Source: JAHRAW01 sp963693025
Lineage (GTDB): Bacteria; Pseudomonadota; Gammaproteobacteria; Arenicellales; Poriferihabitantaceae
Assembly (NCBI GenBank): GCA_963693025.1
Contig: OY843749.1
Location: 1,178,001-1,242,000 of the forward strand
DNA length: 64,000 bases
Direction: 5' to 3'
This document shows, piece by piece, positions 52,797-63,161 of this stretch. The notes below the pieces were generated by a model, which saw only the letters and a list, made by a program, of their open reading frames with translations, did no database searches and was not told where the DNA came from. The position numbers and the translations under genes are program-made. Each line of letters begins with the position of its first letter. Positions within the stretch are counted from its first letter, which is position 1.

Positions 52797-54728
52797 TTAA
52801 TAAACTATGTTCTTGTGGCGAACACGAACCGCGCGCACTACACCAAGCGCTAGTGCTAAGCACGAAACCATGATTGGAATAAGTCCGATGTTCAAGAATT
52901 GTAGCCGTGCTTCCAGCCTCTCCACATCTTCTCGTAAGCCGCGTTGAACAGTGCGGAGTTGCTTTCGCGTAGCACGCATCTCTTGCCTAAGAGTTTCAAT
53001 GTCGGCACGTTGATTTTTTGTCAATGGTAACTTTACTGCCGTCTCTTTACCGGTTGCATTTTGGATGGTATGCGCACCTTCCAAGCCGGTTATTTTATCT
53101 TGTATTTCCTTGAGTGTGTTTCGCAAAATACGATCTTGGTCTTGCAAGTGATTTTCCGCCCGTTGCTCAATTTCTCTCACTCTTTCAAAACCACGCTGTG
53201 AAACGCTTCTGCTTCGGAGCGTCAGCAACGCATCGTTACCGGTAAGATTACCAAGCGCATTGACTACAAAGTCGGCGTTTCCGGCGATTGCCTCTTCAAC
53301 TTCACGACCAAAAAACTGCTGCTTCCGAAGCCAAAATCTGTCTGCAAGTAAATCCGAATCTGCTACAACAATGATATTAATGGGGTCGTCGGACCTCATC
53401 AACTGTACCGGGTCCGGGCTTCGTGCAAGTTCTTGTTCTGTTTTCTTGATGGTTCGCGACGGCGGTCCATCAGGGAAGGCGGTGTTGACATTACCGGTCA
53501 ATCGCGCGGCCATAATGTAGGTATTATCGTCCGGCTTAAATTGCTCCAAAAGTCCAAGCACATCAGGAATTAATCCGCGCACATCTTCAACTGCAATCGG
53601 TCTGGAATTTTTGCTGGAAAAAATCAACGGTTCCACTTTAAGGGGGGAATCCTCCGTGCGAACGATGAACCCGGAACTCGCCAAATTGAGCATGGGCAAC
53701 CGGCTGGTTACCGGGTCATCCTGATTCATGTTGTTATCGCCGACACCCAGCCACACCAAAAAATCAGCAGGTATGGGCTGTGCCACAGAGCCCGCATTAA
53801 TCCGTAATGCCAATGATCTGTCACCAACCAGATAGCCGTTGGAAACCTTAACCCGCCATTTTTGAAGCAGCGGTTGAAGACCATATACGGATGCTGATGC
53901 GACATCCGGGGCAAGGGATACGTCCGATTCCGCCTTCGGGTCAATGAACAATATTGCACGTCCGCCGCGAAACAGAAATTGTTCTATCTCGTAAATTGCG
54001 CGTTTGCTCAGCGCTCGCGGATGAACAATCATCAAAACATCAATCGCATCCGGCAATGCGTCTATGGATTCCGGAAGATTGATAATGTCAAATTCAGATT
54101 GTAGTCGCACGCCGACTCCCCACGGTACAATTCCGCCACTCACTATTTGAGTTCTCATATCCCCCATTATCGGCAATGAACTTATGATGCCGACCGTCGC
54201 CGGAGCGGAATCGGACAGCGTATGGATCATCCGCGCAAGATCGTATTCAAGAAGGTTCTCCCGATTGGGCTGAAAGAATGGTATAAGTTCAACATCATCC
54301 ACGGAATTAGTGCCAGCCAATCCAAAATACGCCAATACTCGGCTCTGATTGACGGGAACACCTTGCACACCAAACGACACCGCTGTATCTTCGTCTTCGC
54401 TAAATGGTTTTGGGTCGTACTCATACAGAATCACTTTTCCGTCCGATGCCGATATAATTTCGGCAAACAACTCTCGTATACGGCGTCTATATGATGCATA
54501 AAGTGGCACATCTCTTCCAAGTTGCTCCGAGAAAAAAAGATGAAACTCAACCGGATCGTCAATTTCCTTTAGAATTTGACGGGTACCATGCGACAGTGTG
54601 TGTATCCTGTCTTCGGTCACATCCAGCCGAACATTCGGCATCAGTACATTAAATATTGTATTGGTGACAATGTACAAAATCACCGCCAGTAAAAAACCAA
54701 ACGGGGAAATTATACCGGCGGGACTCAA
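52797..54728 (-). CDS. GldG-like ABC auxiliary protein
   Basis: 643 residues. An N-terminal helix (GFLLAVILYIVTNTIFNVLM) is followed by a large extracytoplasmic region with LDVTEDRIHTLSHGTRQILKEI and VQGVPVNQSRV, typical of GldG / ABC_transp_aux proteins. A coiled coil with Gln/Arg-rich heptads (about 520-600) and a C-terminal helix follow. It probably acts with the fused ATPase-permease 15 bp upstream as an export or surface complex. In gliding Bacteroidetes GldAFG is linked to motility; in proteobacteria its role is unknown. Confidence 0.85.
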   Translation of the reverse strand: MSPAGIISPFGFLLAVILYIVTNTIFNVLMPNVRLDVTEDRIHTLSHGTRQILKEIDDPVEFHLFFSEQLGRDVPLYASYRRRIRELFAEIISASDGKVILYEYDPKPFSEDEDTAVSFGVQGVPVNQSRVLAYFGLAGTNSVDDVELIPFFQPNRENLLEYDLARMIHTLSDSAPATVGIISSLPIMGDMRTQIVSGGIVPWGVGVRLQSEFDIINLPESIDALPDAIDVLMIVHPRALSKRAIYEIEQFLFRGGRAILFIDPKAESDVSLAPDVASASVYGLQPLLQKWRVKVSNGYLVGDRSLALRINAGSVAQPIPADFLVWLGVGDNNMNQDDPVTSRLPMLNLASSGFIVRTEDSPLKVEPLIFSSKNSRPIAVEDVRGLIPDVLGLLEQFKPDDNTYIMAARLTGNVNTAFPDGPPSRTIKKTEQELARSPDPVQLMRSDDPINIIVVADSDLLADRFWLRKQQFFGREVEEAIAGNADFVVNALGNLTGNDALLTLRSRSVSQRGFERVREIEQRAENHLQDQDRILRNTLKEIQDKITGLEGAHTIQNATGKETAVKLPLTKNQRADIETLRQEMRATRKQLRTVQRGLREDVERLEARLQFLNIGLIPIMVSCLALALGVVRAVRVRHKNIVY

Positions 54729-54742
54729 TTTTGTATTGGTGC

Positions 54743-56488
54743 TTATGCACCCTTGAATCGATCAACCGCAACCACGTTGGCAAACAGGAAAAGTGCGATG
54801 GTTGAAACGAAGAAAATAACATCGCGCAAATCGATAACGCCGTGTGCGACATTGCGAAAGTGATTGAGAAAACTAAAATTTGCTACGGTATTCAGCACTC
54901 CGGGCGGCGCCCAACCACTAAAAAAATCAAGAACAATATTCAGCCCGCTTGCAGTAAAAACGAAACACAACGCAGCTGTGATGATGAATGCGGTTACTTG
55001 ATTTTTGGTCAGAGCCGAAATAAACGCACCAACCGAGAGATAACCGCCCGCCATAAACAAACTTCCGAGATAACCGGCCGTGATAACTCCGTTGTCCGGC
55101 GACCCAAGATAATTTACGGTAAACCAAATGGGTGTTGTTAACAGCAAGCTCAGCCCGACAATCATCCAAGCGGCGAGAAATTTCCCAAACACCGCACTCA
55201 ACGTCGTTACCGGAAGCGTGAGCAATATTTCAATAGAACCGCTCTTGCGCTCTTCCGCCCACAACCTCATGGAAACCGCCGGGATGAAAAACAAATAGAG
55301 CCACGAATGAAATTGGAAAAAACTCTCAAGAGTTGCCTCTCCTCGGGTAAAAAACCCTCCGAGAAAGAATGTAAAAGATCCCATCGCAACAAGAAAGATA
55401 ACAATAAATACATATGCGATTGGTGTTGAAAAATAACCAACTAATTCATTTTTACAAATCGCCCACATGTCATGCCATACCATTGTATTTGTTGTGCTTA
55501 TCACTTTATCCGGCACATGCAAAGAAGTGGATTCCACAGCCCGGTCTAAAATCGCACCGGCAGTGGTGACATCGCGAAAAATTTCTTCCAAATTTCCCTG
55601 CTTAACTTTTATTTGTTGAATTGGCCATCCGCGACAGCGTGCCTCGTGAGCAATAGCCGAAATAATGTCACCATCCTTGTTGGCCAATGCAACTAATTCC
55701 ACATTGTCGTTTTCAGCATCTTCGGTTTCCACAGTACTCACATATGAAAAATTCTCAACCACCGAGCGCACAGAGTCGCCACTTGACGATGGTAGCGTAA
55801 GCGATACGGCATTGTGATAGCGGGACCTCTGTTTAAATTCTTTTGGCGTACCGTCGGCAACGATACGACCATCAGCGATAATTAGTGCGCGAGTGCAAAT
55901 CGCTTCAACTTCTTCAAGAATGTGCGTAGAGATAATGATCGCTTTCTGCGGGGTTATTTCACGAATCAAGTTCCGAACTTCGTGTTTCTGATTCGGGTCA
56001 AGACCATTGGTCGGTTCGTCCAAGATAAGCACATCTGGGTTATGTAACAACACTTGGGCAAGCCCGACACGCCGTTTGTAACCTTTGGACAACGTTCCGA
56101 CAGGCCGATGCAACACATCAAACAGGCCGGTTCGCTCTATGGCATAGTTAAGCGCGTTTTGTTTAATCCGCCCGCTCAATCGCCGAATATCAGCGATAAA
56201 GTTTAGAAAGGTATGGGGCGTGATGTCGGCATAAGCTGGCGCACCTTCCGGAAGATACCCAATATGGCGCTGCGCACCAATAGGATTCGCCAGCATGTCA
56301 ACGCCGCATATATCAACACGACCGGCTTTCGGCTTAAGAAAGCCGGCAACCATTTTCATGGTGGTTGACTTCCCGGAACCATTCGGCCCGAGAAATCCAA
56401 GAATTTCTCCTCGCGCGACAGTCATCGAAACGTTGTCAACGGCGAGAAGGTGACCGAAACTTTTGCTAATGCCGTCAATAACCACCAT
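54743..56488 (-). CDS. Fused ABC transporter ATPase-permease (GldA-GldF-like)
   Basis: 581 residues. ATPase part (about 1-310): GPNGSGKSTTMK, LSKGYKRRVGLAQVL, VLILDEPTNGLDPNQ, and ISTHILEEVEAI. The C-terminal permease part (about 340-581) has six helices and FFIPAVSMRLWAEERKSGSI followed by EILLTLPV, the ABC2/GldF signature. In most genomes the two are separate genes, so this is a natural fusion. Partner gene is the GldG-like one downstream. Confidence 0.88.
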   Translation of the reverse strand: MVVIDGISKSFGHLLAVDNVSMTVARGEILGFLGPNGSGKSTTMKMVAGFLKPKAGRVDICGVDMLANPIGAQRHIGYLPEGAPAYADITPHTFLNFIADIRRLSGRIKQNALNYAIERTGLFDVLHRPVGTLSKGYKRRVGLAQVLLHNPDVLILDEPTNGLDPNQKHEVRNLIREITPQKAIIISTHILEEVEAICTRALIIADGRIVADGTPKEFKQRSRYHNAVSLTLPSSSGDSVRSVVENFSYVSTVETEDAENDNVELVALANKDGDIISAIAHEARCRGWPIQQIKVKQGNLEEIFRDVTTAGAILDRAVESTSLHVPDKVISTTNTMVWHDMWAICKNELVGYFSTPIAYVFIVIFLVAMGSFTFFLGGFFTRGEATLESFFQFHSWLYLFFIPAVSMRLWAEERKSGSIEILLTLPVTTLSAVFGKFLAAWMIVGLSLLLTTPIWFTVNYLGSPDNGVITAGYLGSLFMAGGYLSVGAFISALTKNQVTAFIITAALCFVFTASGLNIVLDFFSGWAPPGVLNTVANFSFLNHFRNVAHGVIDLRDVIFFVSTIALFLFANVVAVDRFKGA

Positions 56489-56630
56489 GGTGTCATGCCT
56501 TCGCCTCGGAATTTGCCGGATAGTCTACCCTCAAAAGTACGACAAATGCGGTACCAATTTTATGATACCGCACTTGTGAGAAGTAACCCGAGGCCCAACT
56601 ATTCTTTATAAAATTTCTCAATCCTCAAGC

Positions 56631-57677
56631 CTATAGCGCACCTGCTTTTTTGAGCGTTGCAATAAAACTGTCAAGCCCCTGCTCAGCCAGCGCTCGCTCG
56701 GCAAGTTTTGGGTCGTAAGTACCTTTGGCGTTAATCCACGCATCAACGGCACCTGCACGCCACAGCACCATCTCGGCTTCGCTCGGAACGTACCATTCTT
56801 TAATACCCTTCTTGATGGCATCAACGCCACTTTGCACCCACTGCTCGTCAATTTCGCGTACCGCATCACCATATGCGGCACTGGCGATCTGAACCCATTT
56901 TTTCTCTTGATTGCTCAAAGCGTTATATTGTGCAAGGTCCATTGCAATTTGGTTGCCCGACCACATGCCACCGACAGTTGTGTAGTACTGTGCGACCTCA
57001 TGTAACTTCGTAACATGTTGCCACGGAATAGCGACATACTGCCCTTCAACCACGCCGGTCTGCAACCCTTGGTAAAGTTGCGACCAATCATATGGCACAG
57101 GAACTGCGCCCCAGTTCTTAATTAGCGTATATTCAATCGGGCTTTTCGTAACACGCCACTTCAAACCTTTCATGTCGCCCGGCACATGCACTGGGCGGGT
57201 TGCGTTACCCAGTTGTCGAAACCCACCGCTTGAATAGACTACAAAACAAATGTGGTCGGTCGTTTCAGCGGCAAGTTTACACTGTGCATCAGACAGCCAG
57301 CCGTCTGAAATGTTGCCGGCATCCTCAATGCTCTTGAACAGATACGGCAAATCAAAGATCGCCAGTGCGGTACCAAAATTGCCAAAATTAGCCGTAGAAC
57401 TCGTCCACAATTGCAACAAACCTTGGTTTGCCTGTTCGCCGCATTTTTGTTCGCCGCACAGTGTGTTTCGGTAGTGCGCTTCAACCTTCATCTGACCACC
57501 CGACACCTTTGCCATGGTCGGAATCAAAACTTTTGCAATCGCATCGCCAACCGGCATCCCTTCAAATCCTGAAGTGCCAAGTTTGAGTACCTTTTCAGCA
57601 CTTGCCACACCGGTGCCAAACACCATACATGTAACAACTGCAAATACTTTTAACGCAGAAAATTTAGATTTGTTCAC
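56631..57677 (-). CDS. TRAP transporter substrate-binding protein (DctP family)
   Basis: 348 residues. Signal peptide (about 1-27, ending VASAEK), DctP fold with LGTSGFEGMPVGDAIAKVL, MKGLKWRVTKSPIEYTLIK containing the ligand Arg, and GVVEGQYVAIPW. Two additional Cys (TLCGEQKCGEQ) may form a disulfide. It starts about 90 bp downstream of the 16S terminator. Its DctM/Q partners lie beyond the ABC gene pair. Confidence 0.88.
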   Translation of the reverse strand: MNKSKFSALKVFAVVTCMVFGTGVASAEKVLKLGTSGFEGMPVGDAIAKVLIPTMAKVSGGQMKVEAHYRNTLCGEQKCGEQANQGLLQLWTSSTANFGNFGTALAIFDLPYLFKSIEDAGNISDGWLSDAQCKLAAETTDHICFVVYSSGGFRQLGNATRPVHVPGDMKGLKWRVTKSPIEYTLIKNWGAVPVPYDWSQLYQGLQTGVVEGQYVAIPWQHVTKLHEVAQYYTTVGGMWSGNQIAMDLAQYNALSNQEKKWVQIASAAYGDAVREIDEQWVQSGVDAIKKGIKEWYVPSEAEMVLWRAGAVDAWINAKGTYDPKLAERALAEQGLDSFIATLKKAGAL

Positions 57678-57766
57678 GATATTTACCCTCTGTTGGTCAA
57701 GTAGAATACTTTTTTTATACCATGCCCTGAACTGTTCTGCAGCCCAAACGCCAAGTATATGAACTC

Positions 57767-57798
57767 AAAAATTTCCGAAAGCGTCCACGCCTTCGGAA
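57767..57798 (-). terminator. Rho-independent terminator of the 16S unit
   Basis: On the minus strand TTCCGAAGGCG TGGA CGCTTTCGGAA forms an 11-bp stem (one G-U) followed by ATTTTTG. It lies about 70 bp past the 16S 3' end, before any spacer tRNA or 23S, so it would end 16S transcription by itself. Confidence 0.75.
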
Positions 57799-57820
57799 GA
57801 ATTGAGCATATAGCCCATCC

Positions 57821-57859
57821 CAAGCAAATTGTGTGGACGCTCCAACTCGGAGAATCTCT
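57821..57859 (-). other. 16S processing stem, 3' strand
   Basis: CAAGCAAATTGTGTGGACGC onward to GAATCTC (plus strand) is the near-exact reverse complement of 59526-59565. The long stem encloses the whole 16S and is the expected RNase III substrate. A decayed copy of this strand is at 49154-49199. Confidence 0.75.
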
Positions 57860-57866
57860 ATAAGGT

Positions 57867-59426
<1,560 letters not shown>

Positions 59427-59525
59427 AGTTTGTTACCCCGAATAAACGGAGCAATTTTTCGGAAAATCAACACCTTAGACCAACCCTAAAGCCAGCCCCC
59501 GGCATCAATTCCCACTACTGGATGA

Positions 59526-59565
59526 GAGATTCCGACCGAATCGAAGCGCCCACACAATCTGCTTG
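59526..59565 (-). other. 16S processing stem, 5' strand
   Basis: The plus-strand GAGATTCC...CAATCTGCTTG segment pairs with 57821-57859 around the mature 16S. Confidence 0.75.
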
Positions 59566-59571
59566 ATTTGG

Positions 59572-59586
59572 TTGTAAAAGAACAAA
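59572..59586 (-). promoter_or_regulatory. boxA-like antitermination element upstream of 16S
   Basis: On the minus strand TGTTCTTTTACAA resembles rrn boxA and shares CTTTTACAA with the element before 23S. Confidence 0.55.
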
Positions 59587-59616
59587 GACGGCAACGGATG
59601 CCGTCTCGGGGGGCGG

Positions 59617-59643
59617 ATTATACGCTAAAAATGCGTAAGTCAA
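59617..59643 (-). promoter_or_regulatory. rRNA-type promoter of 16S
   Basis: On the minus strand TTGACT (59638-59643), a short 15-bp spacer, TATAAT (59617-59622), then a CCGCCCCCC discriminator typical of stringently controlled rRNA promoters. An A-rich UP-like stretch (GAAAAAATGTTTGGAAAAAG) is just upstream. Apart from these elements nothing is visible between 59427 and 59732. Confidence 0.75.
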
Positions 59644-59732
59644 CACTTTTTCCAAACATTTTTTCAGGCTGGATATACCCTGCTTGCCGGGTGCCGTGCC
59701 ACGGGGAACCACATGATATAACTCCTCCGACC

Positions 59733-60479
59733 TTAAATATCAGGGGCAATAAATTTTCGGTCGCTACCGAACGTCTCCGCGCGCCACCGTCCGGGATATA
59801 ACGCCTCTATGTCGGACAATTGAATGCTGCGTTGTTGCTTAATCATTTCGCCAGATTGCATGACAAAAATTGAATCGCAAAACCACATAATATGATTCGG
59901 ATCATGTGATGTAATCACAATAATTTTTTGTGACGCCAAACCTCGCAATTTCCGCCACAAAGCGATTTGATGCCCAAAATCCAAATGCGCGAACGGCTCG
60001 TCCAGTATTAATAACGGCGTGTTCTGATTTAGCGCGCGAGCGAGCTGCACCAATTGCCGCTCGCCTCCGGATAATTCGGTAACGAGGCGACTCGCCAAAT
60101 GCCCCGCACTCAGCTGAATCAGAGCGCTCCGGGCGGCGTCTTGCAACGCGCTGTCGGGTGCGGACAATCGATACCCCTCATCCCCCATCATTACCACTTC
60201 CAACACCTCATAGCGATAAATAAATTCATGCTGTTGTGGCACATAAGCAAAGAGGCGGGAGAGATGTCCCGGGCCGTGTTGGCTGGCAACCTGATTGCAA
60301 ATCTCAATCCGCCCGGTATATTCCGCCAACCCGCAAACGGCTTTAATTATGCTGCTTTTACCTGACCCGTTTGGTCCGAAAATGCCGTATAAACCGTTAC
60401 CCTCCACCTCCATGTCAACGGCATTGGCGGCGACGTATTCACCGTAACGCACCGTTACATTTATCAACCGCAGGGTCAT
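59733..60479 (-). CDS. Iron/B12-type ABC transporter ATP-binding protein (FecE/BtuD-like)
   Basis: 248 residues. GPNGSGKSSIIKAV (Walker A), ELSGGERQLVQLARAL (signature), LLILDEPFAHLD (Walker B) and VITSHDPNHIM (H-loop). The type energises uptake of iron chelates, haem or cobalamin. It is the third gene of a minus-strand operon with a permease and a binding protein and starts two bases after the permease stop. Confidence 0.9.
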   Translation of the reverse strand: MTLRLINVTVRYGEYVAANAVDMEVEGNGLYGIFGPNGSGKSSIIKAVCGLAEYTGRIEICNQVASQHGPGHLSRLFAYVPQQHEFIYRYEVLEVVMMGDEGYRLSAPDSALQDAARSALIQLSAGHLASRLVTELSGGERQLVQLARALNQNTPLLILDEPFAHLDFGHQIALWRKLRGLASQKIIVITSHDPNHIMWFCDSIFVMQSGEMIKQQRSIQLSDIEALYPGRWRAETFGSDRKFIAPDI

Positions 60480-60480
60480 C

Positions 60481-61479
60481 TTAAATTTGTTTTCGCAACA
60501 CGCTCAGAAAGAAAAGCGCGCCGATGAAAGCGGTCACCACAGTCACCGGCAACTCGCCAATCCCGTCGAGCCAATTCGATATCGTGCGCGCCACGGTATC
60601 ACATAGCAGCAACAAAACCGCACCGCCAAGTGCGGAACCGAGAATAAGCCGGCGGTGACGGGCGCCGATGATTTTTCGAGTAAAATGCGGCACCCCCAAA
60701 CCAATCCATCCGATAATCCCAAACTGCGATACGCAAACCGCGACAGCAAGCGAAACCGCCACCATTACCATCGCAACCAATGCGGTCTCGTTCACGCCGG
60801 AAGTGCGGGCGATATCGCCGCCCAGCGTCATTAAGTCAATTTTCTGCGCCGCCGCCAGCAACACCACCAGCAAAATAATGAACGCCGCCGAAATTTTTCC
60901 CACCGCCACCCAATCAGCGGGATACAACCCGCCCATCAACCAAAAAACAATTTCGCGCAACTCACCAACTTCAGCCACAACTTTCAGAAATGCCAGCCCG
61001 GATATAAAAAATGAATTGACGATAATACCCGCCAAAATTAACGCAAGCATGGACACGCGTTGATTGCGCCATGCGAGTATGCAAATCAGAAAAGATGCCG
61101 CCAGCGCAAACATAAACGCGGTGAACGATGTGCTGTCAAAACCTGCGACTATGGATAACGCCGCACCAAATGCGGCACCGGCGGAGACCCCCAACAAATA
61201 AGGGTCAACCAACGGATTGTTCAATACGCCTTGATACGCCGCACCGGCCGAAGCAAGCAACGCCCCCGCCAAACAAGCGGCGAGAATGCGCGGCAAGCGA
61301 ATTTCCCAAATCGCAATGACTTGCGGGGTATTTGCATCAGGCTCAGATACCCTTGCCACAAGCGCCTGCAACACTTCGCCGAACTCCATATTGTAGGAGC
61401 CCACGAATAAAAAACACACCGACAGCACCACCAGTATGATCGCGGTAACGAAAAAAAATCGCGTTTCATTTTTCGGCAT
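60481..61479 (-). CDS. Iron/B12-type ABC transporter permease (FecCD family)
   Basis: 332 residues, about ten helices. IWEIRLPRILAACLAGALLA, AAYQGVLNNPLVDPYLLGVS followed by AGAAFGA, and FGIIGWIGLGVPHFTRKI are the FecCD hallmarks. It forms the channel with the adjacent ATPase. Confidence 0.92.
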   Translation of the reverse strand: MPKNETRFFFVTAIILVVLSVCFLFVGSYNMEFGEVLQALVARVSEPDANTPQVIAIWEIRLPRILAACLAGALLASAGAAYQGVLNNPLVDPYLLGVSAGAAFGAALSIVAGFDSTSFTAFMFALAASFLICILAWRNQRVSMLALILAGIIVNSFFISGLAFLKVVAEVGELREIVFWLMGGLYPADWVAVGKISAAFIILLVVLLAAAQKIDLMTLGGDIARTSGVNETALVAMVMVAVSLAVAVCVSQFGIIGWIGLGVPHFTRKIIGARHRRLILGSALGGAVLLLLCDTVARTISNWLDGIGELPVTVVTAFIGALFFLSVLRKQI

Positions 61480-61619
61480 TCGAAGCGCAACACCCGTATA
61501 GTTCTATTACATTTTAATCGGCCGGTATCCGCGCATGATGATGCGGGGTACGGCAATCCATTAAACAACTAAACAACGCATTCTCTGTTTTCCACGGGCA
61601 TATTTTGCGCGGGCGACGG

Positions 61620-62726
61620 CTACTCTTGCACCAGCCAATCTAATTTCTGTATGCGCATCAGCCGCTCCATTTCACTATCCGCCACGCCGAAAATATCCGA
61701 CATATACTGCTCATAAAACCGGCGAACTTTGGTTGCATCGGAGCGATAATATGCATCGGCATAAATCATCAGTTGGACGGGCATCATTAACTTGGAATCA
61801 CCCCACCACGACAATTGCCCGATGGAATATATGCGCTGATTTTTGACTGCCTTAACGCTCCGCATAATCGGCGCCTCGCGAAAACGGTCATAAAATTTAT
61901 TTGCCCCGGGGCCGTCTACCAAAACGATGACATCGGGGTTAAATTCCAGTATCTTTTCCGCTGAGAACACCGGGTAATCGGATTCTTGATACACATTTCG
62001 AATCCCCAGAAGCGAGGTCGTATAAGAGGCGAGCCCGTAGTCCTCGCCGTAAACATAACCCACGCCTTTTCCCGGATTAACCAAACCCAGCACCAGCATT
62101 TTTTCATCGCCGGCACGACGCAATGCGCTCGCTTGACTAATGTAAATGTTGATTTTTTCAGCGACTTCGGAAGCGCGTGTTTGTGATTCCGTAATCTCGC
62201 CCAATAACCGAATCGGGGTGGTGTACTCCGTTATATTTCGGGCGGCGCCGTTAAAAGAAGGGGCATGCATGAGAAAAACGGGAATGTTCAAATCGTTTTC
62301 CAATCGCGCCAGTAATTTTTTATGATTCGGCTTGTCGTGTTGCCCGGCGAACTGTGTGATGATAATTAAATCGGGAGCAACCTCAACAATTTTTTCAAAA
62401 TCGTACGCGCCATAACCGGACCAACCCACATTGGGAATTTCCAGCACGCGCGGCACCAAAAACATCGTGTCCGTTTTGTCCCGGTCGAATGGGCCGCTTC
62501 TCGGATAAACCCCTCCGGTTGCCACCAGCCGCCAATCTTCGCCCGTCGCTTTGAGCGCTTGCGGCAAATAGCCGCGATCTATCGTGATAATCCGTTCGGG
62601 GTTCGCCTTAAAAGTCACCGTACGCCCGAACATATCCGTGAGTGTTTGTGTATCGGCAACCGCCGGAAGAGTGACTGCAACGAAGCACAGAACAAAACAC
62701 CGCAATAAAATCGCAAGGCGCTTCAT
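61620..62726 (-). CDS. ABC transporter substrate-binding protein (FecB/BtuF-like)
   Basis: 368 residues. Signal peptide (about 1-24, ending PAVADT), then TLTDMFGRTVTFKANPERII, the common start of periplasmic metal-chelate receptors, and two lobes joined by a long helix. VGWSGYGAYDFEKIVEVAPD and FSAEKILEFNPDVIVLVDG follow the family pattern. The ligand (siderophore, haem, cobalamin or oxyanion) is not determinable. ATG 62726 with upstream AGGAG is chosen. I see no cobalamin riboswitch in the upstream 240 bp. Confidence 0.85.
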   Translation of the reverse strand: MKRLAILLRCFVLCFVAVTLPAVADTQTLTDMFGRTVTFKANPERIITIDRGYLPQALKATGEDWRLVATGGVYPRSGPFDRDKTDTMFLVPRVLEIPNVGWSGYGAYDFEKIVEVAPDLIIITQFAGQHDKPNHKKLLARLENDLNIPVFLMHAPSFNGAARNITEYTTPIRLLGEITESQTRASEVAEKINIYISQASALRRAGDEKMLVLGLVNPGKGVGYVYGEDYGLASYTTSLLGIRNVYQESDYPVFSAEKILEFNPDVIVLVDGPGANKFYDRFREAPIMRSVKAVKNQRIYSIGQLSWWGDSKLMMPVQLMIYADAYYRSDATKVRRFYEQYMSDIFGVADSEMERLMRIQKLDWLVQE

Positions 62727-62969
62727 TGTCGTTTCTCCTAAATGGCGAGAATACTTAATAACTGAGAGATGGATGCTTTTCATTCTTCCATAAGCCGCGC
62801 AAGCAGGCCGCGGTGATGATGTTGGTTCGTAGTACGGTTTTGAAAATTGAATGTTTCATTTCAGGCATCTCTTGTGAGTGGTGAAATAATAAGAATGGCG
62901 GGCTCCCCGCCCAATTTATAAAAACCTTAAATAAGGTAAGCGATGACACAAACGGTTTTCCGATACTTG

Positions 62970-63033
62970 TGCCGGTCATTGTAGCACGCGTGTCGCGCTA
63001 CCTGTAAATACTATCATAACTCGATGTCATCCC
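62970..63033 (-). pseudogene. 16S rRNA fragment (region near E. coli nt 1190-1250)
   Basis: The plus-strand sequence GCCGGTCATTGTAGCACG onward to GATGTCATCCC aligns over about 64 bp with 58160-58222 of the intact 16S with scattered mismatches. It is in the same orientation. The rest of the 435-bp gap 62727-63161 shows only a GC hairpin (GGCGGG/CCCGCC at about 62896) and a doubtful 37-codon frame. Confidence 0.75.
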
Positions 63034-63161
63034 GGCGCGCGATTCCATACCGACAACGGATAACCGGCGGCTAACAGATTGCGCCTCATCGGCACACCCA
63101 TGATGCCGGTGAAATGCTATCATCACCCACTTCCCGTTTTGACCGCCCAACAAACCCTTCG

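Noticed and set aside
62755..62979. Possible small protein or regulatory RNA before the FecB-like gene
   Set aside because: No ribosome-binding site or conserved pattern; I looked for a cobalamin riboswitch (B12 box) and found none.
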